This document shows, in pieces, positions 10,173 to 18,399 of a stretch of DNA of 39,026 nucleotides. The notes beneath the pieces were generated by a model. It was given only the letters and a program-made list of their open reading frames with translations. It was not told the origin of the DNA and did no database searches. Location: contig JAGOEM010000007.1 in NCBI GenBank assembly GCA_017997715.1, forward strand, positions 1-39,026. The letters are read 5' to 3'. The position numbers and the translations under genes were made by a program. Position 1 is the stretch's first letter. Every line of letters starts with the position of its first letter. Origin of the DNA: Ottowia sp. Its GTDB lineage: Bacteria > Pseudomonadota > Gammaproteobacteria > Burkholderiales > Burkholderiaceae_C.

Positions 10173-11099
10173 GTGGCTGACGCGGCTCACCCAGACGGTG
10201 CAAAGCGGCGTGGTGGGGCCGTGCAGCCCTTCACGCTGACCATGGCCGACGGCGCCCGCGTTGCCGCGCGGCGCTACACGCCCGGCCCAGCGGCGCTGGG
10301 CAGCGTCGTCATCGGCGGCGCCATGGGCGTGCGCCAAGACTATTACGCGCCGTTCGCCGAATGGCTGGCAGAACAGGGCTGGCAAGTCACCAGCTTTGAT
10401 TACCGGGGCCATGGCGATTCGCTGGCGCTGGGCCCGCCGCTGCGCGCGTGCGCGGCCGACTTGAACGACTGGGCGCGCGACTACGAAGCCGTGGTGACCG
10501 ACGCGCGCACCGCCAACCCGCAAGGGCCACTGCTGTTGCTGGGCCACAGCCTGGGCGCGCAGCTGCCCGGCTTTTTTCAGCGGCCCGATGTGGTGGATGG
10601 CCTGCTCAGCGTGGCTGCGGGCAGCGGTTATTGGCGCGAGAACGCGCCGCGCCTGAAGCGCCTGGTGCCGTATTTCTGGTGGGTGCTGGTGCCCATCGCC
10701 ACGCGCCTGGTGGGCTACTTTCCCGGCCGGCGCCTGCGCAAGGTGGGCGACCTGCCGCGTGGCGTGATGCTGCAATGGCGCCGCTGGTGCCTGAACCGCG
10801 AATACAGCGTGGGCGCCGAAGGCCCGGCCGCGCGCGCCAGCTACGCCAGCGTGAAATTCCCGGTGCTGGCGCTTTCGGTGGCCGACGATGAATTGATGAC
10901 GCTGCAGGGCACACGCAGCCTGCTGCGCCTGTTCAGCGCCGCGCCCAGCCAGGTGCAGCGCATCGAGCCAGCGCAACTGGGCCTGCGCCGCATCGGCCAC
11001 TTTGGCTGGTTCCGCCCATCCGGCACGGCGCGGCTGTGGCCACTGGCCGAACAGGCTTTGCGTGGCCTGCCGCAGCGCGCGGCCAAGGCGCAAGGGTGA
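10173..11099 (+). CDS. Alpha/beta hydrolase (serine hydrolase)
   Basis: 308 residues from a GTG 3 bases after the fadA stop. Alpha/beta-hydrolase features: SFDYRGHGDS near 75-84, nucleophile elbow LLLGHSLGAQ near 122-131, an acid residue probably in SVADDELM, and a late His in RIGHFGWFRP. The family (esterase/lipase or S33-like) has no assigned substrate here. Tight spacing to fadA suggests a role in the same acyl pathway, for example hydrolysis of an acyl ester or CoA thioester; this is inference from context only. The first 20 residues (ADAAHPDGAKRRGG) look unconserved, so an internal start is possible. Confidence 0.8.
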   Translation: MADAAHPDGAKRRGGAVQPFTLTMADGARVAARRYTPGPAALGSVVIGGAMGVRQDYYAPFAEWLAEQGWQVTSFDYRGHGDSLALGPPLRACAADLNDWARDYEAVVTDARTANPQGPLLLLGHSLGAQLPGFFQRPDVVDGLLSVAAGSGYWRENAPRLKRLVPYFWWVLVPIATRLVGYFPGRRLRKVGDLPRGVMLQWRRWCLNREYSVGAEGPAARASYASVKFPVLALSVADDELMTLQGTRSLLRLFSAAPSQVQRIEPAQLGLRRIGHFGWFRPSGTARLWPLAEQALRGLPQRAAKAQG

Positions 11100-11169
11100 C
11101 ATTCCGCGGGCATGCCGCGTGTTAGCTTCCACGCATCTACCCCACCCTGTGTCCGACGCACCGCCCTTC

Positions 11170-12039
11170 ATGAACGTTACCGCGCCGCCAACCGAAACCC
11201 ACCCGCTTGACCAGGCTTTGGCGCTGTCGCCCGCCGACGTGGCCGAGGGCGCATCCGCCACCGGTGCGCGCAGCTTCACGGGCGCACCGCACCCCGCCTA
11301 CGCCAACATGGTGGGCCCGTTTGGCGGCGTGTCGGCGGCGCAGATGCTGCAGGCCGTGTGCCTGCACCCTGGTCGGCTGGGCGACCCCATCTCACTGACC
11401 GTGAACTTCGCTGCCGGCGTGGCAGACGCGCCCTTTCGCATCAGCGCCGAGCCAGCGCGCACCAACCGATCCACCCAGCATTGGGTGATGCGCATGACCC
11501 AGCTTGATGCGGACGGCACCGAGCAAACCGTGCTGACCGCCACCGCCGTCACCGCCGTGCGGCGCGCCACCTGGGGCGCCACCGACACACCGATGCCCGC
11601 CGCGCCCGCTGCGCAGGGCATTCCGCGAGCGCCCGCCGCTGGCTGGGTGCGCTGGATCGAGCGTTACGACATGCGCCCGCTGGCCGGCCCCATTCCCGCC
11701 GACTGGGACGGCAGCGAAGCCGACAGCCTGACCCGCATGTGGGTGCGCGACGACCCGCCGCGCCCGCTGGACTTTGCCGGCCTGGCCGCGCTGTCCGATG
11801 TGTTCTACCCCCGCATCTGGCGGCGGCGCGCCACCCGCACGCTGATCGGCACCGTGTCGATGACGGCGTACTTCCACGTCGATGCCGCAGCGCTGGTCCA
11901 GGTGGGCGAACATCACCTGCTGGCCCAGGCGCAGGGGCAGGCCTTCTACAACGGCTTCTTTGACCAGAGCGGCCAGCTCTGGAGCCCATCGGGCCAGCTG
12001 CTGGTGACCACGCACCAGATCGTCTATTTCAAGGAATGA
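11170..12039 (+). CDS. Acyl-CoA thioesterase, TesB-like double hotdog
   Basis: 289 residues from ATG 11170. Two hotdog repeats can be followed: the first from about 35 (GAPHPAYANMVGPFGGVSAAQMLQAV) and the second from about 165 (WIERYDMRPLAG to YNGFFDQSGQLWSPSGQLLVTTHQIVYF). The C-terminal FFDQSGQLWSPSGQLLVTTHQ resembles the TesB signature with Asp and Gln near the active site. The reaction is hydrolysis of acyl-CoA to free acid and CoA; chain length not predictable. It is 70 bp from the hydrolase in the same direction. A longer upstream frame overlaps the previous gene and has no family similarity. Confidence 0.88.
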   Translation: MNVTAPPTETHPLDQALALSPADVAEGASATGARSFTGAPHPAYANMVGPFGGVSAAQMLQAVCLHPGRLGDPISLTVNFAAGVADAPFRISAEPARTNRSTQHWVMRMTQLDADGTEQTVLTATAVTAVRRATWGATDTPMPAAPAAQGIPRAPAAGWVRWIERYDMRPLAGPIPADWDGSEADSLTRMWVRDDPPRPLDFAGLAALSDVFYPRIWRRRATRTLIGTVSMTAYFHVDAAALVQVGEHHLLAQAQGQAFYNGFFDQSGQLWSPSGQLLVTTHQIVYFKE

Positions 12040-12040
12040 T

Positions 12041-12100
12041 TTCAAGCCAAATAGGCTTCTGGCGCCCTACCATACGGCGCTAGCAGCTATCAAATTTGAA
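12041..12100. repeat. Dispersed palindromic repeat, family 1, copy C
   Basis: The best-looking copy in the window: TTCAAGCCAAATAGGCTTC, a GGCGCC...GGCGC stem, TAGCAGCTATCAAATTTGAA. Fills most of the gap between the thioesterase and the crotonase gene. Confidence 0.8.
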
Positions 12101-12136
12101 CTTCTTCGCCGCCCTTTCCCACCACCTTCCACCGCC

Positions 12137-12901
12137 ATGTCTGACATCCTGATCCACCAAGAAGCCGGTGTGCTGACGCTCACCTTCAACCGCGTCGAAC
12201 GCAAGAACTCCATCAACGTCGCCATGTACGACGCGCTGGCCGGCGCCATCGAAGGCGCCGCCACCGACGACGCGGTACGCGCGGTGCTGATCCAGGGCCA
12301 CGAGACCGTGTTTTCGGCCGGTAACGATCTGGACGACTTCCTGCGCAACAAGCCCGCGGGCATGGATTCGCCCGTGTTCCGCTTCTTGCGCGGCATCGCC
12401 ACCTTTCCCAAACCGTTGCTGGCCGCGGTGTGCGGCCCGGCCGTCGGTGTGGGCACCACGCTGCTGTTTCACTGCGACCTGGTCTATGCGGGCGACAACG
12501 CCGCGTTTTCCATGCCCTTCGTCAACCTGGGCCTGTGCCCCGAAGCCGCTTCCAGCCTGCTGGTGCCACAGATGTTCGGCTACCACCGCGCCGCCGAGGC
12601 GCTGCTGCTGGGCGAACCCTTCATGGCCGAAGCCGCGCTGGAAGTCGGCCTGGTCAACCGCGTGCTGCCGCCCAGCGAATGCAACCGCTTTGCGCGCGAG
12701 CAGGCACTGAAACTGGCCGCCAAACCGCTCAGCAGCCTGGTCACCACCAAGCAGCTGATGAAGGGCGGCCAGCAAAATGCCGTGCTGGACCGCATCGCCG
12801 AAGAGGGCGCGCATTTCGGCCGCATGCTGGCCGAACCCGCCGCCCGCGAAGCCATGACCGCGTTCATGGAAAAGAGGAAGCCCAATTTCAGCAACTGCTG
12901 A
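12137..12901 (+). CDS. Crotonase-family enoyl-CoA hydratase/isomerase, probably isomerase
   Basis: 254-residue crotonase. Oxyanion-hole motifs are FSAGNDLDDF (59-68) and CGPAVGVGTTLL (99-110). The two Glu of hydratases are absent: the position after GVG is Thr-Thr-Leu, and the second is Phe in FSMPFVNLGL. A Glu is present instead at E136 in LCPEAASS, the pattern of delta3-delta2-enoyl-CoA isomerases of the ECI/PECI type. I therefore favour an isomerase feeding unsaturated acyl-CoAs into beta-oxidation; substrate uncertain. The terminal EKRKPNFSNC is normal for the family, but its coding bases start an 85-bp tandem repeat running downstream. A copy of repeat family 1 separates it from the thioesterase gene. 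Confidence 0.88.
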   Translation: MSDILIHQEAGVLTLTFNRVERKNSINVAMYDALAGAIEGAATDDAVRAVLIQGHETVFSAGNDLDDFLRNKPAGMDSPVFRFLRGIATFPKPLLAAVCGPAVGVGTTLLFHCDLVYAGDNAAFSMPFVNLGLCPEAASSLLVPQMFGYHRAAEALLLGEPFMAEAALEVGLVNRVLPPSECNRFAREQALKLAAKPLSSLVTTKQLMKGGQQNAVLDRIAEEGAHFGRMLAEPAAREAMTAFMEKRKPNFSNC

Positions 12902-13134
12902 AATTGGTGGGCAGCGCCAGCTGCCTGCCGCGCAGCGGCGCGAGCACTTTCGCTAGAAGAGGAAGCCCAATTTCAGCAAGTGCTGAGATTGGGGGGCAGC
13001 GCCAGCTGCCCGCCGAACAGCGGCGCGAGCACTTTCGCCAAAAGAGGAAACCTGATTTCAGCAACTGCTGAGATTGGGGGCAGCGCCAGCTAATTGCCGC
13101 GCAGCGGTGCAGATCCGTTCGCTAAAAGAAGAAG
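12871..13134. repeat. 85-bp tandem repeat, three units plus a partial, starting in the crotonase 3' end
   Basis: Units begin at 12871, 12956 and 13041 with a fragment at 13125; period 85, 85 and 84 bp. Each unit starts with the KRKPNFS-type coding end, then CAATTTCAGC-AACT-GCTGAAATTG (a perfect 10-bp stem in unit 1, with G-U pairs or one mismatch in units 2 and 3), then GGCAGCGCCAGCTG and GCAGCGGCGCGAGC. The stop codon of the gene lies inside the stem of unit 1. The array sits between convergent crotonase and ksgA genes, where repeated hairpins could act as bidirectional terminators. The remaining 135 bp to ksgA show nothing recognisable. Confidence 0.92.
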
Positions 13135-13270
13135 TCCGGTCGCTACCGACGCCGAAATCCAAGGCCGCGCGTAGGCGCTGTGCGCAACCTCAGCCCAGGC
13201 AGGAAAGGGCGTACAGCGGCCGCTCAGCCTGGTCTGCGAACGCCCCGCGCGCGCGGTGGTTCAAGCCTTT

Positions 13271-14041
13271 TCAGGCTTTAGATGCGACGGCTTGGGCCAG
13301 CTCTACGTATTCGGCCACGGGCACTTCTTCCGCGCGCCGCTGCACGTCAAACTGGCCACCAAAGCCACGCGCATCCAGCCATTTGCCCAGCGTATGCCGC
13401 AGCAGTTTGCGGCGCTGGCTGAAGGCGACCTGGACCAGTTCAGAAAGCGCTTTCACGTCCAGCGGCGCAAAGTCGGTGCGCGGCAGCATGCGCACCACCG
13501 CCGAGTCCACCTTGGGCGGCGGATCGAAGGCTTCGGGTGGTACGAACAGCACGTTTTCCATGGCGTAGCGCCACTGCAGCATCACCGACAGGCGGCTGTA
13601 GTCGCTGGTGGAGGGCGTGGCCACCATGCGGTCGATCACTTCCTTTTGCAGCATGAAGTGCTGGTCGTGCACGATGGCGGCAAAGGGCAGCAGGTGAAAC
13701 AGGATCGGTGTGGAGATGTTGTACGGCAGGTTGCCGACCACTCTCAATTTGGTAGCTGCCTGCGCAGGCTGGATAAGCGCAAAGTCGACTTTTAGTACAT
13801 CAGACCCGATCACGCTCAGCTGCGGGTGCGCACGCAGCCGCACGGCCAGGTCGCGGTCCAGCTCGATCACGGTGAGGCGGCCCAGGCGTTCCACCAAAGG
13901 CTGAGTCAGCGCCGCCAGGCCGGGGCCAATTTCCACCATGGCATCGCCGGGCTGTGGATCGATGGCCCGCACGATGGCGTCGATGATGGCGCCGTCGGAC
14001 AGGAAGTGCTGCCCGAAGCGTTTGCGTGCGATGTGTTTCAT
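13271..14041 (-). CDS. ksgA: 16S rRNA dimethyladenosine transferase
   Basis: Dimethylates A1518 and A1519 in 16S rRNA helix 45 with SAM, late in 30S assembly. 256 residues. Motifs: [11 protein letters not shown] (7-16), SAM motif [11 protein letters not shown] (36-46), acidic VIELDRD (58-64), the catalytic [15 protein letters not shown] (101-115; NLPY for N6-adenine methylation) and [12 protein letters not shown] late. Bases 13744-13795, encoding about residues 84-99 ([14 protein letters not shown]), look like a copy of dispersed repeat family 1; overall length between motifs equals that of E. coli KsgA. It is the last gene of the leftward lptD-surA-ksgA run; pdxA, which lies between surA and ksgA in E. 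coli, is not here. Confidence 0.96.
   Translation of the reverse strand: MKHIARKRFGQHFLSDGAIIDAIVRAIDPQPGDAMVEIGPGLAALTQPLVERLGRLTVIELDRDLAVRLRAHPQLSVIGSDVLKVDFALIQPAQAATKLRVVGNLPYNISTPILFHLLPFAAIVHDQHFMLQKEVIDRMVATPSTSDYSRLSVMLQWRYAMENVLFVPPEAFDPPPKVDSAVVRMLPRTDFAPLDVKALSELVQVAFSQRRKLLRHTLGKWLDARGFGGQFDVQRRAEEVPVAEYVELAQAVASKA
13744..13795. repeat. Possible family 1 repeat within ksgA, copy D
   Basis: TTTGGTAGCTGCCTGCGC...GGATAAGCGC shares the order and spacing of copy A (AATAGCTAGCTGCCTGCGCC...GGATGGGCGC). It is in a weakly conserved loop of KsgA, so selection would permit it. Confidence 0.45.
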
Positions 14042-14328
14042 GCGCGTGGCGAGCGATTCAATGACGGTCGGCGGCCCTTACCCCAGCCCTCTCCCAGAGG
14101 GAGAAGGACGAAGTCAGAGACGCTGCTGATCGCGGCGGCGAAACAGAACCGATAGCCAAAGCCCGGCCGACGTATGAACCCCACCGAGCCGAAAGGCCGC
14201 GGAGCAGGCCATGTCAACGAACGCCGTGCTCGGGCTTGTACCGAGCACCGGCGTTGTCCCCCTGCCCGAAGCGCGCAGCGCGAAGAGAGCGGGGGGAAGG
14301 CGCGCAGCGACTCAGGAGGGTGTTCCAT
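14042..14328. other. Repeat-rich gap between surA and ksgA
   Basis: 287 bp. It holds a hairpin-type repeat, CTCTCCC-AGA-GGGAGA at 14090-14104 with flanking CCCTTACCCCAGCC, similar in design to the repeats beside DUF559. It also holds a second repeat at 14199-14251 shared with 25242-25295. No convincing gene is seen. pdxA would be expected here by comparison with E. coli. Confidence 0.6.
14199..14251. repeat. Dispersed repeat family 2, copy 1
   Basis: GCGGAGCAGGCCATGTCAAC then GAACGCCGTGC, a variable 11 bases and CCGAGCACCGGC. Nearly the same string occurs at 25242-25295 with four substitutions outside the variable stretch. It continues into a C-rich/G-rich inverted segment (GTCCCCCTGCCC...GCGGGGGGAAGG) up to about 14300. 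Confidence 0.8.
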
Positions 14329-15864
14329 TTATTTCGGCGGATCCCGGTACTCGACGTAGGCGCGGCCACGCACCTCGCGCGCCCAGGTTTCGAAGGCGTC
14401 TTGTGCTTTCTTCTCGCGCAGCATGTTGCGCGCCATCTGCCGCTGATCGTCGGAGGACAGGGTGCGTTCGGTGCGCTCGTCCACCCGGATCAGGTGCACG
14501 CCAAAGCGCGTGACGATCGGCGGGCTGACCTGCCCAGGGTCCAGGTTGTTCATGGCCTGTTCGAACTCGGGCACGAACTGGCCTGGGCTGACCCAGCCCA
14601 GATCGCCACCTTCGGCCGCGCTTTCGTCGCCAGAGTTCTCGCGCGCCAGGGTTTCAAAACTGGCCTGCTTGGCCACGATGCGGCGGCGCATGTCGGCGGC
14701 CCGTTCGGTCGCGATGCGTTCGGTCTGCGTAGGGCCGACCTTGAGCAGGATGTGGCGCACATGGGTTTGCGGAATGCGCACTTCCGGCAGGTCGTTGTTG
14801 CGCTTGCGGTCCAGCAGTTTCAGGACGTGAAAGCCCGCGTCCGACTTCAGCGGGCCGACGGTATCGCCCACGCGGGTGCGTTGTGTGGCGCGCGCGAACA
14901 GGTCGGGGTAACGGTCGGCCGGGCGCAGGCCCAGCACGCCGCCATCGCTGCCACGGTTGTTGGCGTCGGAAAATTCGGCGGCCAGCTTGGCGAAGTCTTC
15001 ACCCGCCTTGGCGCGGCGTGCCACTTCGTCCGCGCGTGCCTGCAGGCGTGCGCGTTCCTCGGCCGTGGCGTTTTCGGGCACGGCGATCAGGATCATGGCC
15101 AGGTTGATGTCCTGCCCCGGTGCCTGGGCGCCGGTCTGCTGGCGGATGAAGGTGTCCACCTCCGCATCCGTCACCTTCATCTTGGGATCGATCTCGCGTT
15201 CACGCAGCCGTGCCAGCGTTACCTGGTTGCGGATGTCGTCGCGGAAGTCCTTGATGGCGATGCCGCTCTCCTCGACCCGGCGATGCAACTCAGCCACGCT
15301 GCGCAGCTCGTTCTGGCGGGCGATGGCCAGCTCGGCCTGCTCCAGCGAGGCGTCTTCGACCTTGATGCCGGTTTCGCGTGCGAATTGCAGTTGCGCGCGT
15401 TCGGAGATCAGGCGCTCCAGCACTTCCTTGCGCAGCTCTTCGGCGGGCGGCGGCGTGGCGCCACGTTCGGTCAGCTGCTGCTGCGCACGTGCAGCGCGGG
15501 CGCGCACTTCGTTGTTGGTGATCGGCTCGCTGTTGACCACGGCCACGATGTAGTCGGCTTCGCGCGGACCAGCATTGGCCACCGGGGACCGCGCACCCGA
15601 CGCCGCGGCCGGGGCGCTGCTGGCGGCGGCTGGGCCGGCGGCCGGCTTCACCGAAGGCTTGGCGGCGGGCTTGGCGGCGGCCTTGCCGGTCGGCTTGGCT
15701 GCAGGCTTTTTGGCTGGCTGTGCGGCGCGCTTGCTGGCAGCGCTGGGTTGCTTGCGGCTGTCCGTGGACTGGGCGTGCGCCGGCAGGGCCAGTGCGGCGC
15801 ACAGCAGGGGCAAAGCGGCCCAGGTGGCGCGCGGCAGGCAAAGGGGACGAGAGGTCTTAGTCAT
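14329..15864 (-). CDS. surA: Periplasmic chaperone/peptidyl-prolyl isomerase SurA
   Basis: Escorts unfolded outer-membrane proteins to the BAM complex. 511 residues, longer than E. coli SurA (428) because of a Lys/Ala/Pro-rich linker at about 40-95 (KPAAKPTGKAAAKPAAKP) after the signal peptide (LLCAALALPAHA-QS). Then the SurA N-terminal chaperone domain (IVAVVNSEPITNNEVRARA onward, from 105) and two parvulin domains: the first from about 255 (LAMILIAVPE to GGVLGLRPADRYP, FHVLKLLDRK), the second from about 365 (THVRHILLKVGP to GGDLGWVSPGQFVPEFEQAM, FGVHLIRVDER). The start overlaps the lptD stop by 8 bp, so the two are co-translated, fitting the known lptD-surA operon. Confidence 0.95.
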   Translation of the reverse strand: MTKTSRPLCLPRATWAALPLLCAALALPAHAQSTDSRKQPSAASKRAAQPAKKPAAKPTGKAAAKPAAKPSVKPAAGPAAASSAPAAASGARSPVANAGPREADYIVAVVNSEPITNNEVRARAARAQQQLTERGATPPPAEELRKEVLERLISERAQLQFARETGIKVEDASLEQAELAIARQNELRSVAELHRRVEESGIAIKDFRDDIRNQVTLARLREREIDPKMKVTDAEVDTFIRQQTGAQAPGQDINLAMILIAVPENATAEERARLQARADEVARRAKAGEDFAKLAAEFSDANNRGSDGGVLGLRPADRYPDLFARATQRTRVGDTVGPLKSDAGFHVLKLLDRKRNNDLPEVRIPQTHVRHILLKVGPTQTERIATERAADMRRRIVAKQASFETLARENSGDESAAEGGDLGWVSPGQFVPEFEQAMNNLDPGQVSPPIVTRFGVHLIRVDERTERTLSSDDQRQMARNMLREKKAQDAFETWAREVRGRAYVEYRDPPK

Positions 15865-18340
15865 AAGCGGTGAACCGGCTCGGGGTGGTGGTTTCCTGGC
15901 GCAGGTACTGATAGCCCGGGATGTTGTTGCGCAGCGAACGCAAGGGGTTGGTGCCCAGCTTGGACAGGCCGATGAATTCGAGCTGGAACATCACGCGCTT
16001 GGTGGACGAACTGACGGAGCTGGTGAGCTTTTCGAAGACGATGCGGCCGATCCAGCAGCCTGCGTCGTATTCGACGCCGACGACCGCATCCACCAGCTTC
16101 TTGTCGCGCAGGCTGTAGTTCAAACGACCGACACCGTACCAGCGCCCGCTGCAGCTGCCGCCGCCACCGGATGTGGTGGTGCCCAATTCGCCGCGCCGCC
16201 CGACCAGATCGCCCAGCGGCCATTGCCAGCCGAGGTCCAGCGATTCGCTGTTCAGGTCGCGCTGGTTGCGGTAAGCCGCGCTGATGGTGTGGAATTTTTC
16301 CGGCGAGTAGCGGGCGTGCACCGTGGTGCGCGTGCTGCGGCGCGTGTCGGGGTTGTACTGCACGACGGTGTCGAACGACCACTGCGGCGTCCAGTTGATG
16401 GACGCGCCCAGCATCAGGTCGGACAGGCCACGGTCGTTGGGGGTGCCGCCGGGCAGCACCACCTTTTGAGGCGAGAAGCGATAGCGCTGGGCCACGCCCA
16501 GGCGCACCGCTTCGGCGCCGGTTTCGGGGTCGAGCAGGCGCGTGGTAAGCCCCGCCGTGACCAGGTTGTTGTCCACGATGCGGTCGTGGCCGGCAAAGGC
16601 GTTTTCGGCCCAGATGGTGGCGAAGTTGAAGTCGTACGCGCCGGTGTCGTAATTGGGAATCTGGCTTTGGTTGCGGTAGGGCGTGTACACGTACATCAGC
16701 CGCGGCTCCAGCGTCTGGCGGAAGGCGCGGCCAAAGTAGCTGGCATTGCGTTCGAACACCAGCCCGCTGTCCAGGCTGACCGTGGGCACCGCCCGGTTTG
16801 CGCTGCCTGCGCCATTGACCAGCGTGCCGTCAAACGAGTAACGCGCCGCGTGCATCTGCACCTTGGGCGTCAGAAAGCCCCACGGCCGCAAGAACGGCCG
16901 CGATGCCTGCGCCCAGACGTAGCTGCGGTCGGCGTCGGGCTGCAGTGTCAGCAGGCGGTCGCCGCGAAAGCGGGTGTAGTCGGCCTCGACCGAATAGTCG
17001 AAACCCCGGTCGTTGACGCGCGCCCAGCGGCCGGTCAGCTGCGGCAGGCGGTCGTAGGGCGGCACGATGGGCGCCGTCACGTCCTGCAGCGTCTGCCATT
17101 TCAGGGCGCGGGCGGTGGCCGAGAAGTCGCCCTTGGACCAGCTCAGGCTGCCGTCGTTGGCCAGCAGGCGTGTGGTCAGCGACAAGCCTTTGCGGGTGAA
17201 GTCGCGCCAGTGGTCGTTGTCGCTCACGCGGTTCAGGTTCAGCCCGAAACCCAGGCCGCCCACGGCATCGACGCCCGAGTCGTACATGCCGTTGTGCCGC
17301 ACAAAGTAGCCCCAGCGGTTGCGCTGGCGCAGCTTGTCGTCGGGCATGAAGTGCGCGTTGACGCGGCCTTCGTAATTGCGTTCCAGGTAGCGGAACTCGC
17401 CGCCCACATCCACGCCGCGGCGCAGCATCAGCTCGGGCGTGATGGTGGCGTCGCGGTTGGGCGCAATGTTCCAGTAGTACGGCAACGTCAGGTTCAGGCC
17501 GCTTTTGTTGTCCAGGCCGATGGTGGCGGGCAGCCAGCCCGACTTGCGCTGGTCACTGAGCGGAAAGCTCATCGACGGCAGCGGCAGGATCGGCATGCCC
17601 TGGAATTCCAGCGTGGCGCCCTCGGCGCGGCCTACCTGGTCTTCCTGGTCCAGCTCCAGCCGGTTGGCGCGCAGGATCCAGTCGGGCATCCAGTCGGGGC
17701 CGCCGCGCCGGCAGGTGGTGTAGTCGCCGACCAGCACCGTGGCGCGGTCGCGGTCATGAAACTCGATCCGTTCGCCCTGGCCGTGCGCGCCGTTGGCCAA
17801 TATCTCGTAGCTGGGCTGCAGAACAAAGCCTTCGAACGCATCCACCTGGATCTGGCCTTCGATGCCCTTGAACCGGTCGCCGCGCGAATTGATGCGCACA
17901 TCGCCCTCTGCGGTGGCCACATCGGTGGTCTGGTCGTAGGTCAGGCGGTTGCTGCGCAACACAAAGCCGGGTTGGCGCAACTCGGCCTCGCCCTCGATCA
18001 CCGCTTCCAGGTTGGGCCGGCCGGTGATCTGCTCGCCATAGATGATGCTGGCGTGGTCGCCGCTGGCCGGCAGCGCCTCAGACAGCGTTGGCGTGGCGTG
18101 CAGCGCCAGCGGCGCATCGCCAGCGGTGGAAATGGGTGAAGGTGCTTCTGCCGCAGGCGACTGCGCCAGTGCGCCGCCGCCCAGCAGAATCAGCACGCCC
18201 AGTGCCACCGGGCGCAGTGCTGCGGGCCGAGGGGCATGGCGTGAGCGAAGACGGGAGGAAGAAAGCGGGGGCACCTGCACTGCGGAATGATCGAAACGGT
18301 CGCGCCACAGGGTGCGCGGTTTGTAGAATCGATTATCCAT
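15857..18340 (-). CDS. lptD: LPS-assembly protein LptD
   Basis: Outer-membrane beta-barrel that inserts lipopolysaccharide into the outer leaflet together with LptE. 827 residues from the chosen ATG. A long basic N-terminus precedes the hydrophobic signal segment (LRPVALGVLILLGGGALAQS, about 38-57). The OstA-like jellyroll follows near 100-220 (YGEQITGRPNLEAVIEGEAELRQPGF, NRLTYDQTTDVATAEGDVRI), then the large barrel. Cys are visible in YTTCRRGG, GGGSCSGRW and AGCWIGR, consistent with the disulfides required in LptD. GGAAGG at 18351-18356 lies 10 bases before the ATG. The start codon overlaps by two bases an alternative ATG of the divergent amgK-like gene. Confidence 0.95.
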   Translation of the reverse strand: MDNRFYKPRTLWRDRFDHSAVQVPPLSSSRLRSRHAPRPAALRPVALGVLILLGGGALAQSPAAEAPSPISTAGDAPLALHATPTLSEALPASGDHASIIYGEQITGRPNLEAVIEGEAELRQPGFVLRSNRLTYDQTTDVATAEGDVRINSRGDRFKGIEGQIQVDAFEGFVLQPSYEILANGAHGQGERIEFHDRDRATVLVGDYTTCRRGGPDWMPDWILRANRLELDQEDQVGRAEGATLEFQGMPILPLPSMSFPLSDQRKSGWLPATIGLDNKSGLNLTLPYYWNIAPNRDATITPELMLRRGVDVGGEFRYLERNYEGRVNAHFMPDDKLRQRNRWGYFVRHNGMYDSGVDAVGGLGFGLNLNRVSDNDHWRDFTRKGLSLTTRLLANDGSLSWSKGDFSATARALKWQTLQDVTAPIVPPYDRLPQLTGRWARVNDRGFDYSVEADYTRFRGDRLLTLQPDADRSYVWAQASRPFLRPWGFLTPKVQMHAARYSFDGTLVNGAGSANRAVPTVSLDSGLVFERNASYFGRAFRQTLEPRLMYVYTPYRNQSQIPNYDTGAYDFNFATIWAENAFAGHDRIVDNNLVTAGLTTRLLDPETGAEAVRLGVAQRYRFSPQKVVLPGGTPNDRGLSDLMLGASINWTPQWSFDTVVQYNPDTRRSTRTTVHARYSPEKFHTISAAYRNQRDLNSESLDLGWQWPLGDLVGRRGELGTTTSGGGGSCSGRWYGVGRLNYSLRDKKLVDAVVGVEYDAGCWIGRIVFEKLTSSVSSSTKRVMFQLEFIGLSKLGTNPLRSLRNNIPGYQYLRQETTTPSRFTAYD

Positions 18341-18382
18341 GAGTGCCGCGCCTTCCGACTTTCCCCCTGCCTCCCACACACT

Positions 18383-18399
18383 TGTCACTGAACGTGACA
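18383..18399. promoter_or_regulatory. Inverted repeat between divergent lptD and amgK-like genes
   Basis: TGTCAC-TGAAC-GTGACA, perfect 6-bp arms with 5-bp spacer, ending on the A of the chosen amgK-like start codon. Spacing would suit a dimeric regulator, but no regulator can be named. Confidence 0.3.

Noticed and set aside
12902..13134. Possible CRISPR-like array because of regular repeats
   Set aside because: Units are contiguous 85-bp tandem copies without unique spacers, and the first unit is the end of a gene.
14211..14513. Short plus-strand open frames in the surA-ksgA gap
   Set aside because: They fall in repeat sequence and have no protein features.
15575..18139. 854-codon plus-strand frame opposite lptD/surA
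   Set aside because: Antisense composition and no family motif; LptD and SurA are certain on the other strand.
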